Below are positions 7,307-15,364 of a stretch of 15,849 nucleotides of DNA, one piece after another (the first letter of the stretch is position 1; each line of letters begins with the position of its first letter). Both the position numbers and the translations under genes were made by a program. The notes under the pieces were generated by a model that saw only the letters and a list, made by a program, of their open reading frames with translations, did no database searches and was not told where the DNA came from. This stretch comes from JAUQQI01 sp042408785 (lineage in GTDB: Bacteria > Chloroflexota > Dehalococcoidia > JAUQQI01): positions 1-15,849 of the forward strand of contig JBHOQU010000061.1 in the NCBI GenBank assembly GCA_042408785.1. The letters are read 5' to 3'.

Positions 7307-9484
7307 TCACGGCCGGACAACCCACTCAACTACCTCCGCCTCGGCGGGGCCGGGCTCCAGACGGGCCACCAGGCGTAGCCGCGTCGCCTGAATCTCCGCC
7401 GGAATTCCCAGCCGCAGGGGGACCCGGCAAATGGGTGGGTAGCATCCCTCCAGGTTGGCTTCGGTCAGGCTGACGGGCTGGCCGTTCGCCCGGGCCTCCA
7501 GCCGGAGCCGGCCCGAAAAGGCGCCGCCGGCCAGGTAAACCCGGAGCTCCAGGAGGTCGCCGGGCCTAACCCAGCCGTCGGCCTGGGGCGTGGTCAGGTT
7601 CAGGACGCTCAGCCCCGGTATCCGGTAGGGGCCCAGGTCCGGTTCGGCGGGGGTGAGGTTAACGTCGGGGAAGCGGCGGGGGTCGGGGGTGTATTCCGGC
7701 CGGCCGACGGTAAGGGTCCCCAGGGGAAGGCGGCGGTCCGGGGTCGCCCCGGGCCCGGGCTCCAGCCTTTCGCCGCCCTCCGCCCGGTAAAGGCCGGCCC
7801 AGACCCGGTACTCGCCGGCGGGAGTCCCCGCCGGGATGGGGAGTCCCACCCGGAGCCGCCCGCCGGTCTGACCTTCCAGGGGGACATCGGCCTGGCTGAC
7901 GATGGCCTCGTCGGTCGTGGACAGGTGTACGAAGGCCTTCAGGCCGGTGGGCGGGATGGCCCCCAGGCTCCACTCCAGGATAACCACGGCCGTGCGGCCG
8001 GCGTCCACGGGCGCCGCCGGCAGCGTCCAGCTCACCAGCCGCGGGGTCCGGTCCGAACCGGCGGCCCGGCCCCAGCGGGTCTGGGCGGGGAGGGGAGCAA
8101 AACGGAGCAGGCGGGTGGTGCCGAACCAGCGGTTCTCGGAGATGACCAGGCGGTCCCGGAGCAGCCCCTCCAGACCGCCCCCACCGGTGCCCCCCAGCGC
8201 CTGGTAAGCCGGGTACCAGACCTCAGTCTTCCGCCGGAAGGGAGGGTCCCCGGCGAAGGGGTTGGGCGGGTAGAGGAGCTTCGGGCGGGGCTCGGGCAGG
8301 TAGGCCAGAAAATACCCCACCTGCCAGGGGAAATCACAGACCACCAGGTCCTGGGGCCAGGCGGCCGCGGCCAGCCAGCTGGCCATGGGCCGGTAGTCCT
8401 CCAGGGGCCGGAGGTTTTCCCGGTACTCCCGGAGGATGGTGGGCAGGCCGGCGAGGGCCAGGCCGCCAACGAGGAGGCCGGCCGCCAAGGCCCGCAGGAG
8501 GCGGCGGCCCCCCAACGCCCCGGGGAGGGCCGATGCCGTCAGGGTGAGGAGAAGGGGCACGGTGGGGCTCTGGAGCCGGCCGTAGCCCCCGAAGGGGAAT
8601 TTGAGCTGGAGAAGAAACCCGAGGCTCAGGGCCCCCAGAATCCCCGCCCACAGGAGGGCCGCCGGCCGTCCGGCCCGGGTGAGGGTGGCCGCGGCCCCCA
8701 CCAGGAGCAGGGCAACCCCAACCGGCCCCTGGGGACAGGGGGCCCCGCACCCCTCCCCCACCCCCACCGTCCGGAGGTAGCCCGCGGCATACTCCGGGAG
8801 GCGCAGGACCTGGTACGATTCCCCCCGGCTCCCCGCCCCCTGAAGGAGGTCCGGGCCGGCCCAGACCACCCAGGGCAGGAACAGCAGGCCCGGCAGAACC
8901 ACCGCCGGCCGCAGGCCCGGCCGGAAAAGGGCCAGCCCCGCGGCCGGGACCAGGGCAAAGAGGCCGAAGAAATAGTGGGTGTAAAGGCCGGCCAGCAGGG
9001 TAACTGCCACCAGCCGGCGGGATCTTCGGGCCTCGGGCGCCTGCCAGGCGCCTACCACCCCCAGGCCGAAGCCCAGGGCAAGGGCTGGAACCAGGGAGTA
9101 CATGCGGGCCTCCCGGGCGTGGGACCAGAGAAACGGGTTGAAGGCCACGGCCAGGGCGGCCGGCAGGCCGCCGGCCGGCCCGCCGGCGAGGCGGCGCCCC
9201 AGGGCCCAGGCCAGCGGGACCTGAAGGACGCCAAAAAGGACCGAAAGATAGCGGGCCGAAAAGTCCCCAAAGCCGGCCCCGGCGGTCCAGACCTTGAACA
9301 GCAGGAAATAGAGGGGCGGGTGGGGTTCGGCGCCCCCGACCGAAACGGAGGCCCAGGGCAGGGTGGCAAAGTAGAGGGTGTAGCCCTCGTCGAACCAGAG
9401 GGGCTGAAAGTCCAGGCGGTACACCCTCGCCCCGAAGACCCCGAGGATCAGGGCCAGAACGGCCAGCCGTTCGGCGAACCTCAT
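7307..9484 (-). CDS. GT-C/PMT-type membrane glycosyltransferase with C-terminal extracytoplasmic domain
   Basis: Predicted polytopic membrane protein of the GT-C (PMT/ArnT-like) superfamily, which transfers sugars from polyprenyl-phosphate donors on the outer face of the membrane. It is 725 residues. After a first membrane segment (about 7-22), the first outer loop has the acidic motif 'PLWFDEGYTLYF' (D32, E33) and 'EPHPPLYFLLFKVW' (HPP at 55-57), followed by 'SHAREARMYSL' (121-131). All three are typical of the family. About ten hydrophobic segments reach residue 350. Residues from about 440 to 725 are soluble and beta-rich, with 'IPAGTPAGEYRVWAGLYRAE' near 600, a segment seen in related GT-C proteins of Chloroflexota and other bacteria. 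An upstream extended frame exists, but the ATG at 9484 overlaps the stop of the DUF309 gene as ATGA and begins at the first membrane segment. The acceptor is unknown. Confidence 0.85.
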   Translation of the reverse strand: MRFAERLAVLALILGVFGARVYRLDFQPLWFDEGYTLYFATLPWASVSVGGAEPHPPLYFLLFKVWTAGAGFGDFSARYLSVLFGVLQVPLAWALGRRLAGGPAGGLPAALAVAFNPFLWSHAREARMYSLVPALALGFGLGVVGAWQAPEARRSRRLVAVTLLAGLYTHYFFGLFALVPAAGLALFRPGLRPAVVLPGLLFLPWVVWAGPDLLQGAGSRGESYQVLRLPEYAAGYLRTVGVGEGCGAPCPQGPVGVALLLVGAAATLTRAGRPAALLWAGILGALSLGFLLQLKFPFGGYGRLQSPTVPLLLTLTASALPGALGGRRLLRALAAGLLVGGLALAGLPTILREYRENLRPLEDYRPMASWLAAAAWPQDLVVCDFPWQVGYFLAYLPEPRPKLLYPPNPFAGDPPFRRKTEVWYPAYQALGGTGGGGLEGLLRDRLVISENRWFGTTRLLRFAPLPAQTRWGRAAGSDRTPRLVSWTLPAAPVDAGRTAVVILEWSLGAIPPTGLKAFVHLSTTDEAIVSQADVPLEGQTGGRLRVGLPIPAGTPAGEYRVWAGLYRAEGGERLEPGPGATPDRRLPLGTLTVGRPEYTPDPRRFPDVNLTPAEPDLGPYRIPGLSVLNLTTPQADGWVRPGDLLELRVYLAGGAFSGRLRLEARANGQPVSLTEANLEGCYPPICRVPLRLGIPAEIQATRLRLVARLEPGPAEAEVVEWVVRP

Positions 9485-9915
9485 GCCTCGGCCGCGGCCG
9501 GGCCCCGCATCCGGACCCGGGGAACCCACTCGGGCCGGAACTCCCTGACCCCCTGGGGTCCCAGCTCCAGCAGTTTCTCCAGGCACCAGCGGGCCCGAAC
9601 CCGCAGGTCGGCCACGTCCACCCCCTGGCAGACGGCCGGCAGGGGCTCCAGGCGCCGCAGGCCCCGCTCCAGCAGGCTGACGGCCCCCCGATAGTTGGCC
9701 CGGCGCAGGTGAAGGAAGCCGACCCCGACCTGAAGGATCCCCCGATAAAGCTCCCGGACCGGGCCGGCTTCCCGCCGCCAGATGATTTCCAGGGTCTCGT
9801 GGCACTCCCAGAACTGGCCGGCGTTAAACTGCCGGATGCCGGCCAGCAGCTCCGGGGGTGGGGGCTGGGCGCACTGGCACCTGAGCCGGGAAGCCTCGGC
9901 CTGGGGAAGGCTCAT
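9481..9915 (-). CDS. DUF309 family protein
   Basis: Small, probably cytoplasmic helical protein of 144 residues. The family signature is clear: 'FNAGQFWECHETLE' (30-43) followed by 'YRGILQVGVGFLHLRRANYRGA' (57-78) and a Leu-rich helix. DUF309 proteins have no established biochemical role. The conserved H and E residues in 'ECHETLE' suggest a polar functional site, but that is inference. The ATG at 9915 lies 4 nt after the mutS2 stop. A TTG at 9936 would add seven residues and overlap mutS2; neither start has a clear Shine-Dalgarno, so translation coupled to mutS2 is likely. The stop overlaps the glycosyltransferase start by ATGA. The tight spacing shows one transcription unit, not necessarily one pathway. 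Confidence 0.88.
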   Translation of the reverse strand: MSLPQAEASRLRCQCAQPPPPELLAGIRQFNAGQFWECHETLEIIWRREAGPVRELYRGILQVGVGFLHLRRANYRGAVSLLERGLRRLEPLPAVCQGVDVADLRVRARWCLEKLLELGPQGVREFRPEWVPRVRMRGPAAAEA

Positions 9916-9919
9916 CCCG

Positions 9920-12271
9920 TCAGCGTCGGCGGGCAATTTCGGGGCGGACGGCCAGTTCCACCACCGTAACCCCGTCGCCCCCGGCCAACTCCTCGGCGGG
10001 TCGGAAACCGCTTACCAGCGGGTGGCGGCCGAGAAACTCCCGAACTGCCTGGCGAAGGGTCCCGGTACCCCGGCCGTGGACCACCCGCACCGATTCCAAT
10101 CCGGCCAGGTAGGCCTCATCCAGGTAGCTCTCCAGACGCCCCAGGGCCTCATCCACGGTCAGGCCCCGCAGGTGGATTTCGGCGGGGGGTGGGGCGGCGG
10201 GTCCCGCCGCCACTTCCACCGGAGGGCCGGCCGGGACCCGGGCGTCGGCCGGCGTCAGCCGGGAGCGGGGTACTTCGACCCGCAACGGGCCGACGGCCAC
10301 CACCGCCTTTTCCCCGGCCAGCTCCACCACCTGCCCCAACCCGAAGAGGCCCGGCACCCGCACCGGGTCGCCCGGCTTGAGCCGGTCCGCCGGGGGCGGG
10401 CCGCCGCGGCCCAGCTCCCGCATCCGGCGCCGAAGCTCCCGGAGCCGCCGCTGTCGCCCGGCGGGGTCGGCCGCCGTGGCCGCCGCCTCCGCCAGCAGCC
10501 GCTCGACCTCGGCCTCCGCCTGGCGCCGCACCTCGGCCAGGACTTCGGCCCGGGCCGCCTGAAGGGCCTGCCGTTCGGCCTCCAGCTCGGCTTCCTTCGC
10601 CCGGAGCCGTCCCAGCTCGGCCTCCAGCTGCCGACGAAGCCCTTCAAGGCGGCGCTTCTCGGCCTGCAGGGCCCCCAGGAGCCGGTCGGTTTCGGCCTCC
10701 CCCTCGGAGAGGTATTTTCGGGCCGCGTCCAGGATTTCGGCGTCCAGGCCCAGCCGGGCGGCGATGGCGAAGGCGTTGCTCCGGCCCGGAACGCCGATGG
10801 CCAGGCGGTAGGTGGGGGCCAGGGTTTCGGGGTCAAACTCGACGCTGGCGTTCTCCACCCCCGGGGTGGCCTGGGCGTAGACCTTCAAACTGTGGGCGTG
10901 GGAGGTGACGATGGTGGAAACCCGCCGGCGCACCAGGTGGTCCAGGATGGCCCGGGCCAGGGCCGCCCCCTCGGTGGGGTCGGTGCCGGCCCCCAGCTCA
11001 TCCAGAAGAACCAGAGACCGGTCGGTGGCCCGGCCGAGAAAGCCGATGATGTTGGTCAGGTGGGAGCTGAAGGTGGAGAGGGACTGCTCGATGCTCTGCT
11101 CATCCCCGATGTCGGCGTAGATGCCGTCGAAGACGGGCAGGCATGAGCCGGCCTCCGCCGGTATGGGCAGGCCCGCCTGGGCCATCAGGGCCAGGAGGCC
11201 CACCGTCTTTAGGGTTACCGTCTTGCCGCCGGTGTTGGGGCCGGTGATGACCAGGGCGGTGAACTGGCCCCCGAGCCAGATGTCGATGGGGACCACCCGG
11301 CCGGTCAGGAGGGGATGCCGGGCGCCCGCCAGCTTTAAATAGGGCCGGGGCGCCGGAAGGTCCGGGTCAGGCCGGGCCTCCTCCCAGCGGACCAGGGCGG
11401 GTATCGTGCCCCGAAGGGCCTGCCCGAAGCGGGCCTTGGCCAGGGCCAGCTCGATTTCGGCCAGGCGGGCGACGTTCTCCCGCAGGGCCCCCCCAAGCCG
11501 CCCGATGCGGCCCGAGAGGCGGCGGAGAAGCCGCCCCACCTCCCGCTCCTCCTCGAGGCCCAGCTCCCGGTAAAGGTTGTTGAGTTCCACCACGGCCAGG
11601 GGCTCTACGAAAAGGGTGGCGCCCCGGGCCGAAACATCCTGAATCAGCCCTGGCACCGCCCCCCGCTGCTCCGCCCGGACCGGCACCACAAACCGGCCGT
11701 TCCGGAGGGTAATGACCCCCTCCTGGAGGGCCTGGCGGCCCACCGGCGACTCGATCAGCCCCTGGAGGGTCCGAGTGATCTGCTCCTGAACCTCCCGCCG
11801 CTGGGCCCGAAGCTGGGCCAGGCGCGGGCTGGCCTCATCCCGGACCTCGGCCCGGGGCCCGATGACCTGTTCGATCTGCCGCCGGAGCCCTTCCAGCCGG
11901 TGGATGCCGGCCGCGATGGCCGCAAGTCGCGGGTAGGCGGCCGCCCGGGCAGTAAGATCCTCCCGAACCCGTCGGCAGGCGGCCAGCGTCCGGACCACGT
12001 CCAGGAGGGCTGGGGGGTCCAGGACACCGCCCCGCTCGGCCCGCTCGATAACGGGCCGGATATCGGCCGCCTCCCCGATGTCGAATTCCGGCCGGACATC
12101 CAGCAGCCGGGTCGCCTCCCGCGTGAGCTCCAGGGCAGCCTCCGCCTCCCCGAAGTGGGGCGTCGGCCGGAGGCTCAGGGCCAGCTCCCGCGCCGGCGGG
12201 TAGGCGGTGTGGGCTGCCAGCCGCTCCCGGATTTTGGGAAACTCCAGGTTAGTGAGGCTTTTTTCATCCAT
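9920..12271 (-). CDS. mutS2: MutS2 family ATPase / Smr-domain protein
   Basis: MutS2 proteins are MutS-like dimeric ATPases that act on branched or recombining DNA and, in Bacillus, on collided ribosomes. It is 783 residues, normal for the family. A helical core with clamp lies at about 1-310, then Walker A GPNTGGKT (344-351), 'DIGDEQSIEQSLSTFSSH' (387-404), Walker B 'LVLLDELGAGTDP' (420-432), a long charged coiled coil (about 515-620), a KOW-like strand region ('LKPGDPVRVPGLFGLG', 631-646), and a C-terminal Smr domain (about 697-778) with intact HGRGTG (732-737). The Smr N-terminal motif, usually LDLRG, is 'IHLRG' here (H700 replaces Asp). That Asp is implicated in nuclease activity, so cleavage may be weak or altered. 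A TATAAT lies 11 nt before the ATG and no Shine-Dalgarno is visible. Confidence 0.96.
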   Translation of the reverse strand: MDEKSLTNLEFPKIRERLAAHTAYPPARELALSLRPTPHFGEAEAALELTREATRLLDVRPEFDIGEAADIRPVIERAERGGVLDPPALLDVVRTLAACRRVREDLTARAAAYPRLAAIAAGIHRLEGLRRQIEQVIGPRAEVRDEASPRLAQLRAQRREVQEQITRTLQGLIESPVGRQALQEGVITLRNGRFVVPVRAEQRGAVPGLIQDVSARGATLFVEPLAVVELNNLYRELGLEEEREVGRLLRRLSGRIGRLGGALRENVARLAEIELALAKARFGQALRGTIPALVRWEEARPDPDLPAPRPYLKLAGARHPLLTGRVVPIDIWLGGQFTALVITGPNTGGKTVTLKTVGLLALMAQAGLPIPAEAGSCLPVFDGIYADIGDEQSIEQSLSTFSSHLTNIIGFLGRATDRSLVLLDELGAGTDPTEGAALARAILDHLVRRRVSTIVTSHAHSLKVYAQATPGVENASVEFDPETLAPTYRLAIGVPGRSNAFAIAARLGLDAEILDAARKYLSEGEAETDRLLGALQAEKRRLEGLRRQLEAELGRLRAKEAELEAERQALQAARAEVLAEVRRQAEAEVERLLAEAAATAADPAGRQRRLRELRRRMRELGRGGPPPADRLKPGDPVRVPGLFGLGQVVELAGEKAVVAVGPLRVEVPRSRLTPADARVPAGPPVEVAAGPAAPPPAEIHLRGLTVDEALGRLESYLDEAYLAGLESVRVVHGRGTGTLRQAVREFLGRHPLVSGFRPAEELAGGDGVTVVELAVRPEIARRR

Positions 12272-12282
12272 TTCCCAGTTTG

Positions 12283-12288
12283 ATTATA
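12283..12288 (-). promoter_or_regulatory. -10 box of the mutS2 promoter
   Basis: On the minus strand a perfect TATAAT occupies 12288 to 12283, 11 nt upstream of the mutS2 ATG at 12271. No convincing -35 is seen 16-18 nt further upstream. Transcription starting 6-8 nt after the box would leave only a few untranslated bases. Confidence 0.55.
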
Positions 12289-12296
12289 GCCCGGCC

Positions 12297-12324
12297 TTTG
12301 CCCGCCACCCGGGCGCGGTACAAT
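12297..12324 (+). promoter_or_regulatory. Candidate malQ promoter, leaderless
   Basis: TACAAT at 12319-12324 lies 7 nt before the GTG start of malQ (12332), so transcription would begin at or within a base of the start codon. A weak -35 (TTTGCC, 12297-12302) stands 16 nt upstream. The promoter is back to back with that of mutS2 inside a 60-nt divergent gap. No Shine-Dalgarno is visible. Confidence 0.5.
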
Positions 12325-12331
12325 AGGGCCG

Positions 12332-14404
12332 GTGGCTTCGGAAAAGCTCCTGGACCTCTTCCGCCTCGCCCGGGACTGCGGCATCCTGACGGCCTACCGG
12401 GACATCGCCGGCCGGCGGGTAAGGGCTACCCCCGACCGTCTCCTGGCGGCCCTCCGGGCCTTCGGCATCCCCATCGAAAGGCCTGAGGAGGCCGGAAGGT
12501 TCCTGCACGAGCGGCGGATCGGCCGCTGGCAGAGGCCCTTAGAGCCCGTTTACGTCGCCTGGGACGGCCGACCGCCGGCGGTCGCTTTCCGGGTGCCCCG
12601 TGGCCTGGATGCCGGCCGCCTGCGGCTGACCCTGGAGCTGGAAGGGGGCGAGGTCCGCCGCCTGGACATCGAGCTGGGGGCATGCCCGACCCTGGGGCGG
12701 GACCCCGACGGGACCCGGGTGGCCAAGGCCGTCGGGCTGCCGGGTCCCCTGCCCCTCGGCTACCACCGCCTCCGGGTGGAAGCCGGGCCCGGAACCGGGG
12801 CCGAAGCCCTGGTTATATCGGCCCCCCTTAAGGCCGCCCCCTTTTCCGGCCGGGGCTGGGGGGTCTTTCTGCCCCTCTACGCCCTGCGAACGGCCCGGAG
12901 CTGGGGAGTCGGGGATTTCACCGACCTTCGGGCCCTTGCCGACTGGGTGAGGGGGCTTGGGGGCCGGCTGGTAGGAATCCTGCCGGTTCTGGCCGCCTTT
13001 CTGGACGAGCCCTTTGAACCCAGCCCTTACGCCCCGGCCAGCCGCCTCTTCTGGAACGAGCTTTACGTGGACCCCACCGCCGCCCCGAACTTTGGCCAGT
13101 GCCCGGCCGCCCAGGCCCTGGCATCGGACCCGGGGTTCCGGGCTGCCCTCGAGGGGCTTAGGGCCGAGCCGCTGGTGGACTACCGGTGGGCCTACGGCCT
13201 CAAGGGCCGGGTTTTAAGGCTTTTGGCCGACGACTTTTTCGGCCGCCACCCCGACCACCCCGACTTTCGGGCCTTCCTGAGGGAGCGGCCCGACGTCGAA
13301 GATTACGCCCGCTTCCGGGCCGTTGGGGAGCGGCTTCGGACCGGGTGGGCGGGCTGGCCGGAACCCCTCCGCTCGGGGCGGGTCGGGCCGGGCGATTTTG
13401 CCGGGGAAGCCCTCCGCTATCACCTTTACGTCCAGTGGCTGGCCGACCGCCAGCTGGCGGCGGCTTCCGGCCACCTCTATTTAGACCTGCCCCTGGGGGT
13501 CCACCCGGACGGGTATGATGTCTGGCGTCACCGGGAGCTTTTCGCCCTCGGGACCCGGGCCGGGGCGCCCCCGGATATGTTTTTTACCGGCGGGCAGGAC
13601 TGGGGCTTCCCGCCCCTTCATCCGGAGCGGCTTCGGGCCGCCGGCTACGCCTACTTTATCGCCGCCCTGCGCCACCACATGCGCCGGGCCGCCATGCTCC
13701 GGGTCGACCACGTGATGGCCTTTCACCGGCTCTACTGGCTGCCCCCCGGCATGGACCCCCGCAGCGGCGTTTACATCCGCTACCCGGCCGAGGAACTCTA
13801 CGCCATTGTGGCTTTGGAGTCGGCCCGGAGCGGCTGCGGGGTGGTCGGGGAGAACCTGGGCACGGTGCCCCCCGAGGTGAATCCAGCCCTGGAACGGCAC
13901 GGCCTGCTGGGCATGTACGTTCTGCAGTTCGAGCTTAGGGCCGACGGCTGGCCCAGGCCGCCGGCGCCGCACCACGTGGCCGGCCTGAACACCCACGACA
14001 CCCCGACCTTTGCCGGTTTCTGGACGGGCCGGGATATCGCCGACCGACGGGAGCTGGGCCTTCTGGACGAAGCTCAGGCGGCGGCCGAGGCGGCCGTTCG
14101 GGAGCGGCTGCGGGCCAGGGTTCTGACTTTCCTGCGGGAAGCCGGACTCCTGGGCCGGGAAGACGCCGACCCCCGGGCGGTGCTCCGGGGCCTACTGGGG
14201 TTTCTGGGCCGGAGCGCGGCGGCCCTGGTGCTGGTCAGCCTGGAGGACCTTTGGCTCGAGGAGCGGCCCCAGAACGTGCCGGGAACCTCCTGGGAACGGC
14301 CCAACTGGCGCCGAAAGGCCAGGTATTCCCTGGAGGAATTCTCCAAAATGGATGAGGTCAGGGAAGTACTCGAAGACCTTAATAAAATCCGGAGCCTAAG
14401 CTAG
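12332..14404 (+). CDS. malQ: 4-alpha-glucanotransferase (amylomaltase, GH77)
   Basis: Cytoplasmic GH77 enzyme that cuts an alpha-1,4-glucan and transfers the freed glucan to another acceptor, in glycogen or maltodextrin metabolism. At 690 residues it is the longer form, with an N-terminal beta-rich extension (about 65-170, 'PVYVAWDGRPPAVAFRVPRG') before the catalytic barrel, as in E. coli MalQ rather than the roughly 500-residue Thermus enzyme. Catalytic residues are visible: 'SPYAPASRLFWNELYVDP' (231-248), nucleophile D459 in 'MLRVDHVMAFHRLYWLP', acid/base E507 in 'VVGENLGTVPPEV', and transition-state Asp D556 in 'LNTHDTPTFAGFW'. The GTG at 12332 is chosen because helical N-terminal homology starts there and a -10 box sits 7 nt upstream. 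No other glycogen genes are in view. The stop at 14402-14404 lies within AAGCTAGCTTTTTT, a weak terminator-like sequence. Confidence 0.95.
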   Translation: MASEKLLDLFRLARDCGILTAYRDIAGRRVRATPDRLLAALRAFGIPIERPEEAGRFLHERRIGRWQRPLEPVYVAWDGRPPAVAFRVPRGLDAGRLRLTLELEGGEVRRLDIELGACPTLGRDPDGTRVAKAVGLPGPLPLGYHRLRVEAGPGTGAEALVISAPLKAAPFSGRGWGVFLPLYALRTARSWGVGDFTDLRALADWVRGLGGRLVGILPVLAAFLDEPFEPSPYAPASRLFWNELYVDPTAAPNFGQCPAAQALASDPGFRAALEGLRAEPLVDYRWAYGLKGRVLRLLADDFFGRHPDHPDFRAFLRERPDVEDYARFRAVGERLRTGWAGWPEPLRSGRVGPGDFAGEALRYHLYVQWLADRQLAAASGHLYLDLPLGVHPDGYDVWRHRELFALGTRAGAPPDMFFTGGQDWGFPPLHPERLRAAGYAYFIAALRHHMRRAAMLRVDHVMAFHRLYWLPPGMDPRSGVYIRYPAEELYAIVALESARSGCGVVGENLGTVPPEVNPALERHGLLGMYVLQFELRADGWPRPPAPHHVAGLNTHDTPTFAGFWTGRDIADRRELGLLDEAQAAAEAAVRERLRARVLTFLREAGLLGREDADPRAVLRGLLGFLGRSAAALVLVSLEDLWLEERPQNVPGTSWERPNWRRKARYSLEEFSKMDEVREVLEDLNKIRSLS

Positions 14405-14414
14405 CTTTTTTAGG

Positions 14415-14502
14415 TATAATCGAACAGCAACGCGCAAGGGGCCAGGATTTGCAGCCTTTTCCAGATCCCGACCCGTCCGCCGGGACGAAGCCGCGGGTCG
14501 GG
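14415..14502 (+). promoter_or_regulatory. -10 box and leader hairpin upstream of the ATPase gene
   Basis: A perfect TATAAT lies at 14415-14420 just after malQ, without an obvious -35. Downstream, CCCGACCCG (14467-14475) and CGGGTCGGG (14494-14502) form a 9-bp perfect stem with an 18-nt loop. The stem ends 11 nt before a strong Shine-Dalgarno (GGGGGGAG, 14514-14521). It is not followed by a T run, so it does not look like a terminator. It may influence initiation at 14528, but no known riboswitch or leader class is recognised. Confidence 0.4.
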
Positions 14503-14527
14503 CGTGGTGGTGCGGGGGGAGCCGAAC

Positions 14528-15364
14528 GTGCTCCTCCCCGATAGGTCGGTCGTCTCACCGGTTACCGTCGGCCGGGACGGGGAACCGGACTTCCTGAATA
14601 GGGCCCTCGAATCGGCCGGCCGGGGATTGGGGCAGGTCGTTCTGATCACCGGCGAAGCCGGGCTGGGCAAGAGCCGGCTCGTGGCGGAAGTGGGCCGTCG
14701 GGCCCTTGGGCGCGGCTTCGTCGGCTTCCGGAGCTACTGCTTCGAGGCCGATGTGGCCTTCCCCTTCGCCCCGGTAATCGACGGTCTGCGGGCCTGCTTC
14801 TACGAGCGAAGCCCCGGCGAACTCGCCAGGCTGGTCGGGCCCCTGGGGGTGGAACTGGTAAAGCTGGCCCCGGAGCTGGGCCTGATTTTGCCGAACGTCC
14901 GCCCCAGTCCGCCCCTCGAGCCCCAGGCCCAAACCCGCCGCCTCTTTGAGGTGCTCCTCCGGTTTCTGGGTCAGCTGGCCGGCGACCGGCCCCTCCTGGC
15001 CGTCTTCGAGGACCTCCACTGGGCCGACGGCGTAAGCCTCGATTTTCTCCATTTTCTGGCCCGGCGGGTTCAGACCCGGCCGGTTCTCGTTCTCCTCAGC
15101 TTCCGGCTGGGTGAGGCCGCCAGGCTGGCCGATTTTCTCGGCCGGCTCAACCGGGAGCGGCCGGCCGCCGAGCTGGTACTTCAGCCGCTGGGTTCCGCCG
15201 ACGTGGACCGGATGGTCCGGGCCATCCTGGGGAGCTCCCAGCGGGTTCCCCCGGACGTCTTAGGCCTGCTCTACCGGCTGACCGAGGGCAACCGTTCTGC
15301 AACTCATGGACAAATGTCTCACGACACCGTCCCGGCTGCTTCCTGCTTCGGCGACCAAACTTGA
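14528..15364 (+). pseudogene. AAA_16/LuxR-type regulatory ATPase, truncated by transposon insertion
   Basis: N-terminal ATPase domain of a large STAND-type regulator, the kind found in MalT/LuxR-family activators and ATPase-linked adenylate cyclases. Visible are 'VSPVTVGRDGEPDFLNRALE' (9-28), Walker A GEAGLGKS (42-49), Walker B 'LLAVFEDLHWAD' (156-167), and 'VLGLLYRLTEGN' (244-255). Relatives continue at this point with PFFVEE and several hundred more residues. Here the native sequence stops at about 15292, and the next 23 codons ('RSATHGQMSHDT...') read into the end of the tnpB element. The stop codon (15362-15364) is supplied by a palindromic repeat. GTG 14528 is chosen because GGGGGGAG lies 6 nt upstream; GTG 14504 is also in frame. 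The ATPase core is intact, but sensor and output domains are gone, so regulation is probably lost. Confidence 0.85.

Noticed and set aside
7925..9694. A 589-residue plus-strand open frame opposite the glycosyltransferase gene
   Set aside because: Its translation is Gly/Pro/Gln/Glu-rich with no recognisable motif, and the minus strand has a full GT-C protein with family motifs and operon-style overlaps.
9782..11146. A 454-residue plus-strand open frame opposite DUF309 and mutS2
   Set aside because: Antisense shadow; it crosses two genuine genes and has no motif of its own.
14395..14414. Intrinsic terminator after malQ
   Set aside because: CCTAA...TTAGG and AAGCTAGCTT give only a short AT-rich stem next to six T residues; too weak to list as a feature.
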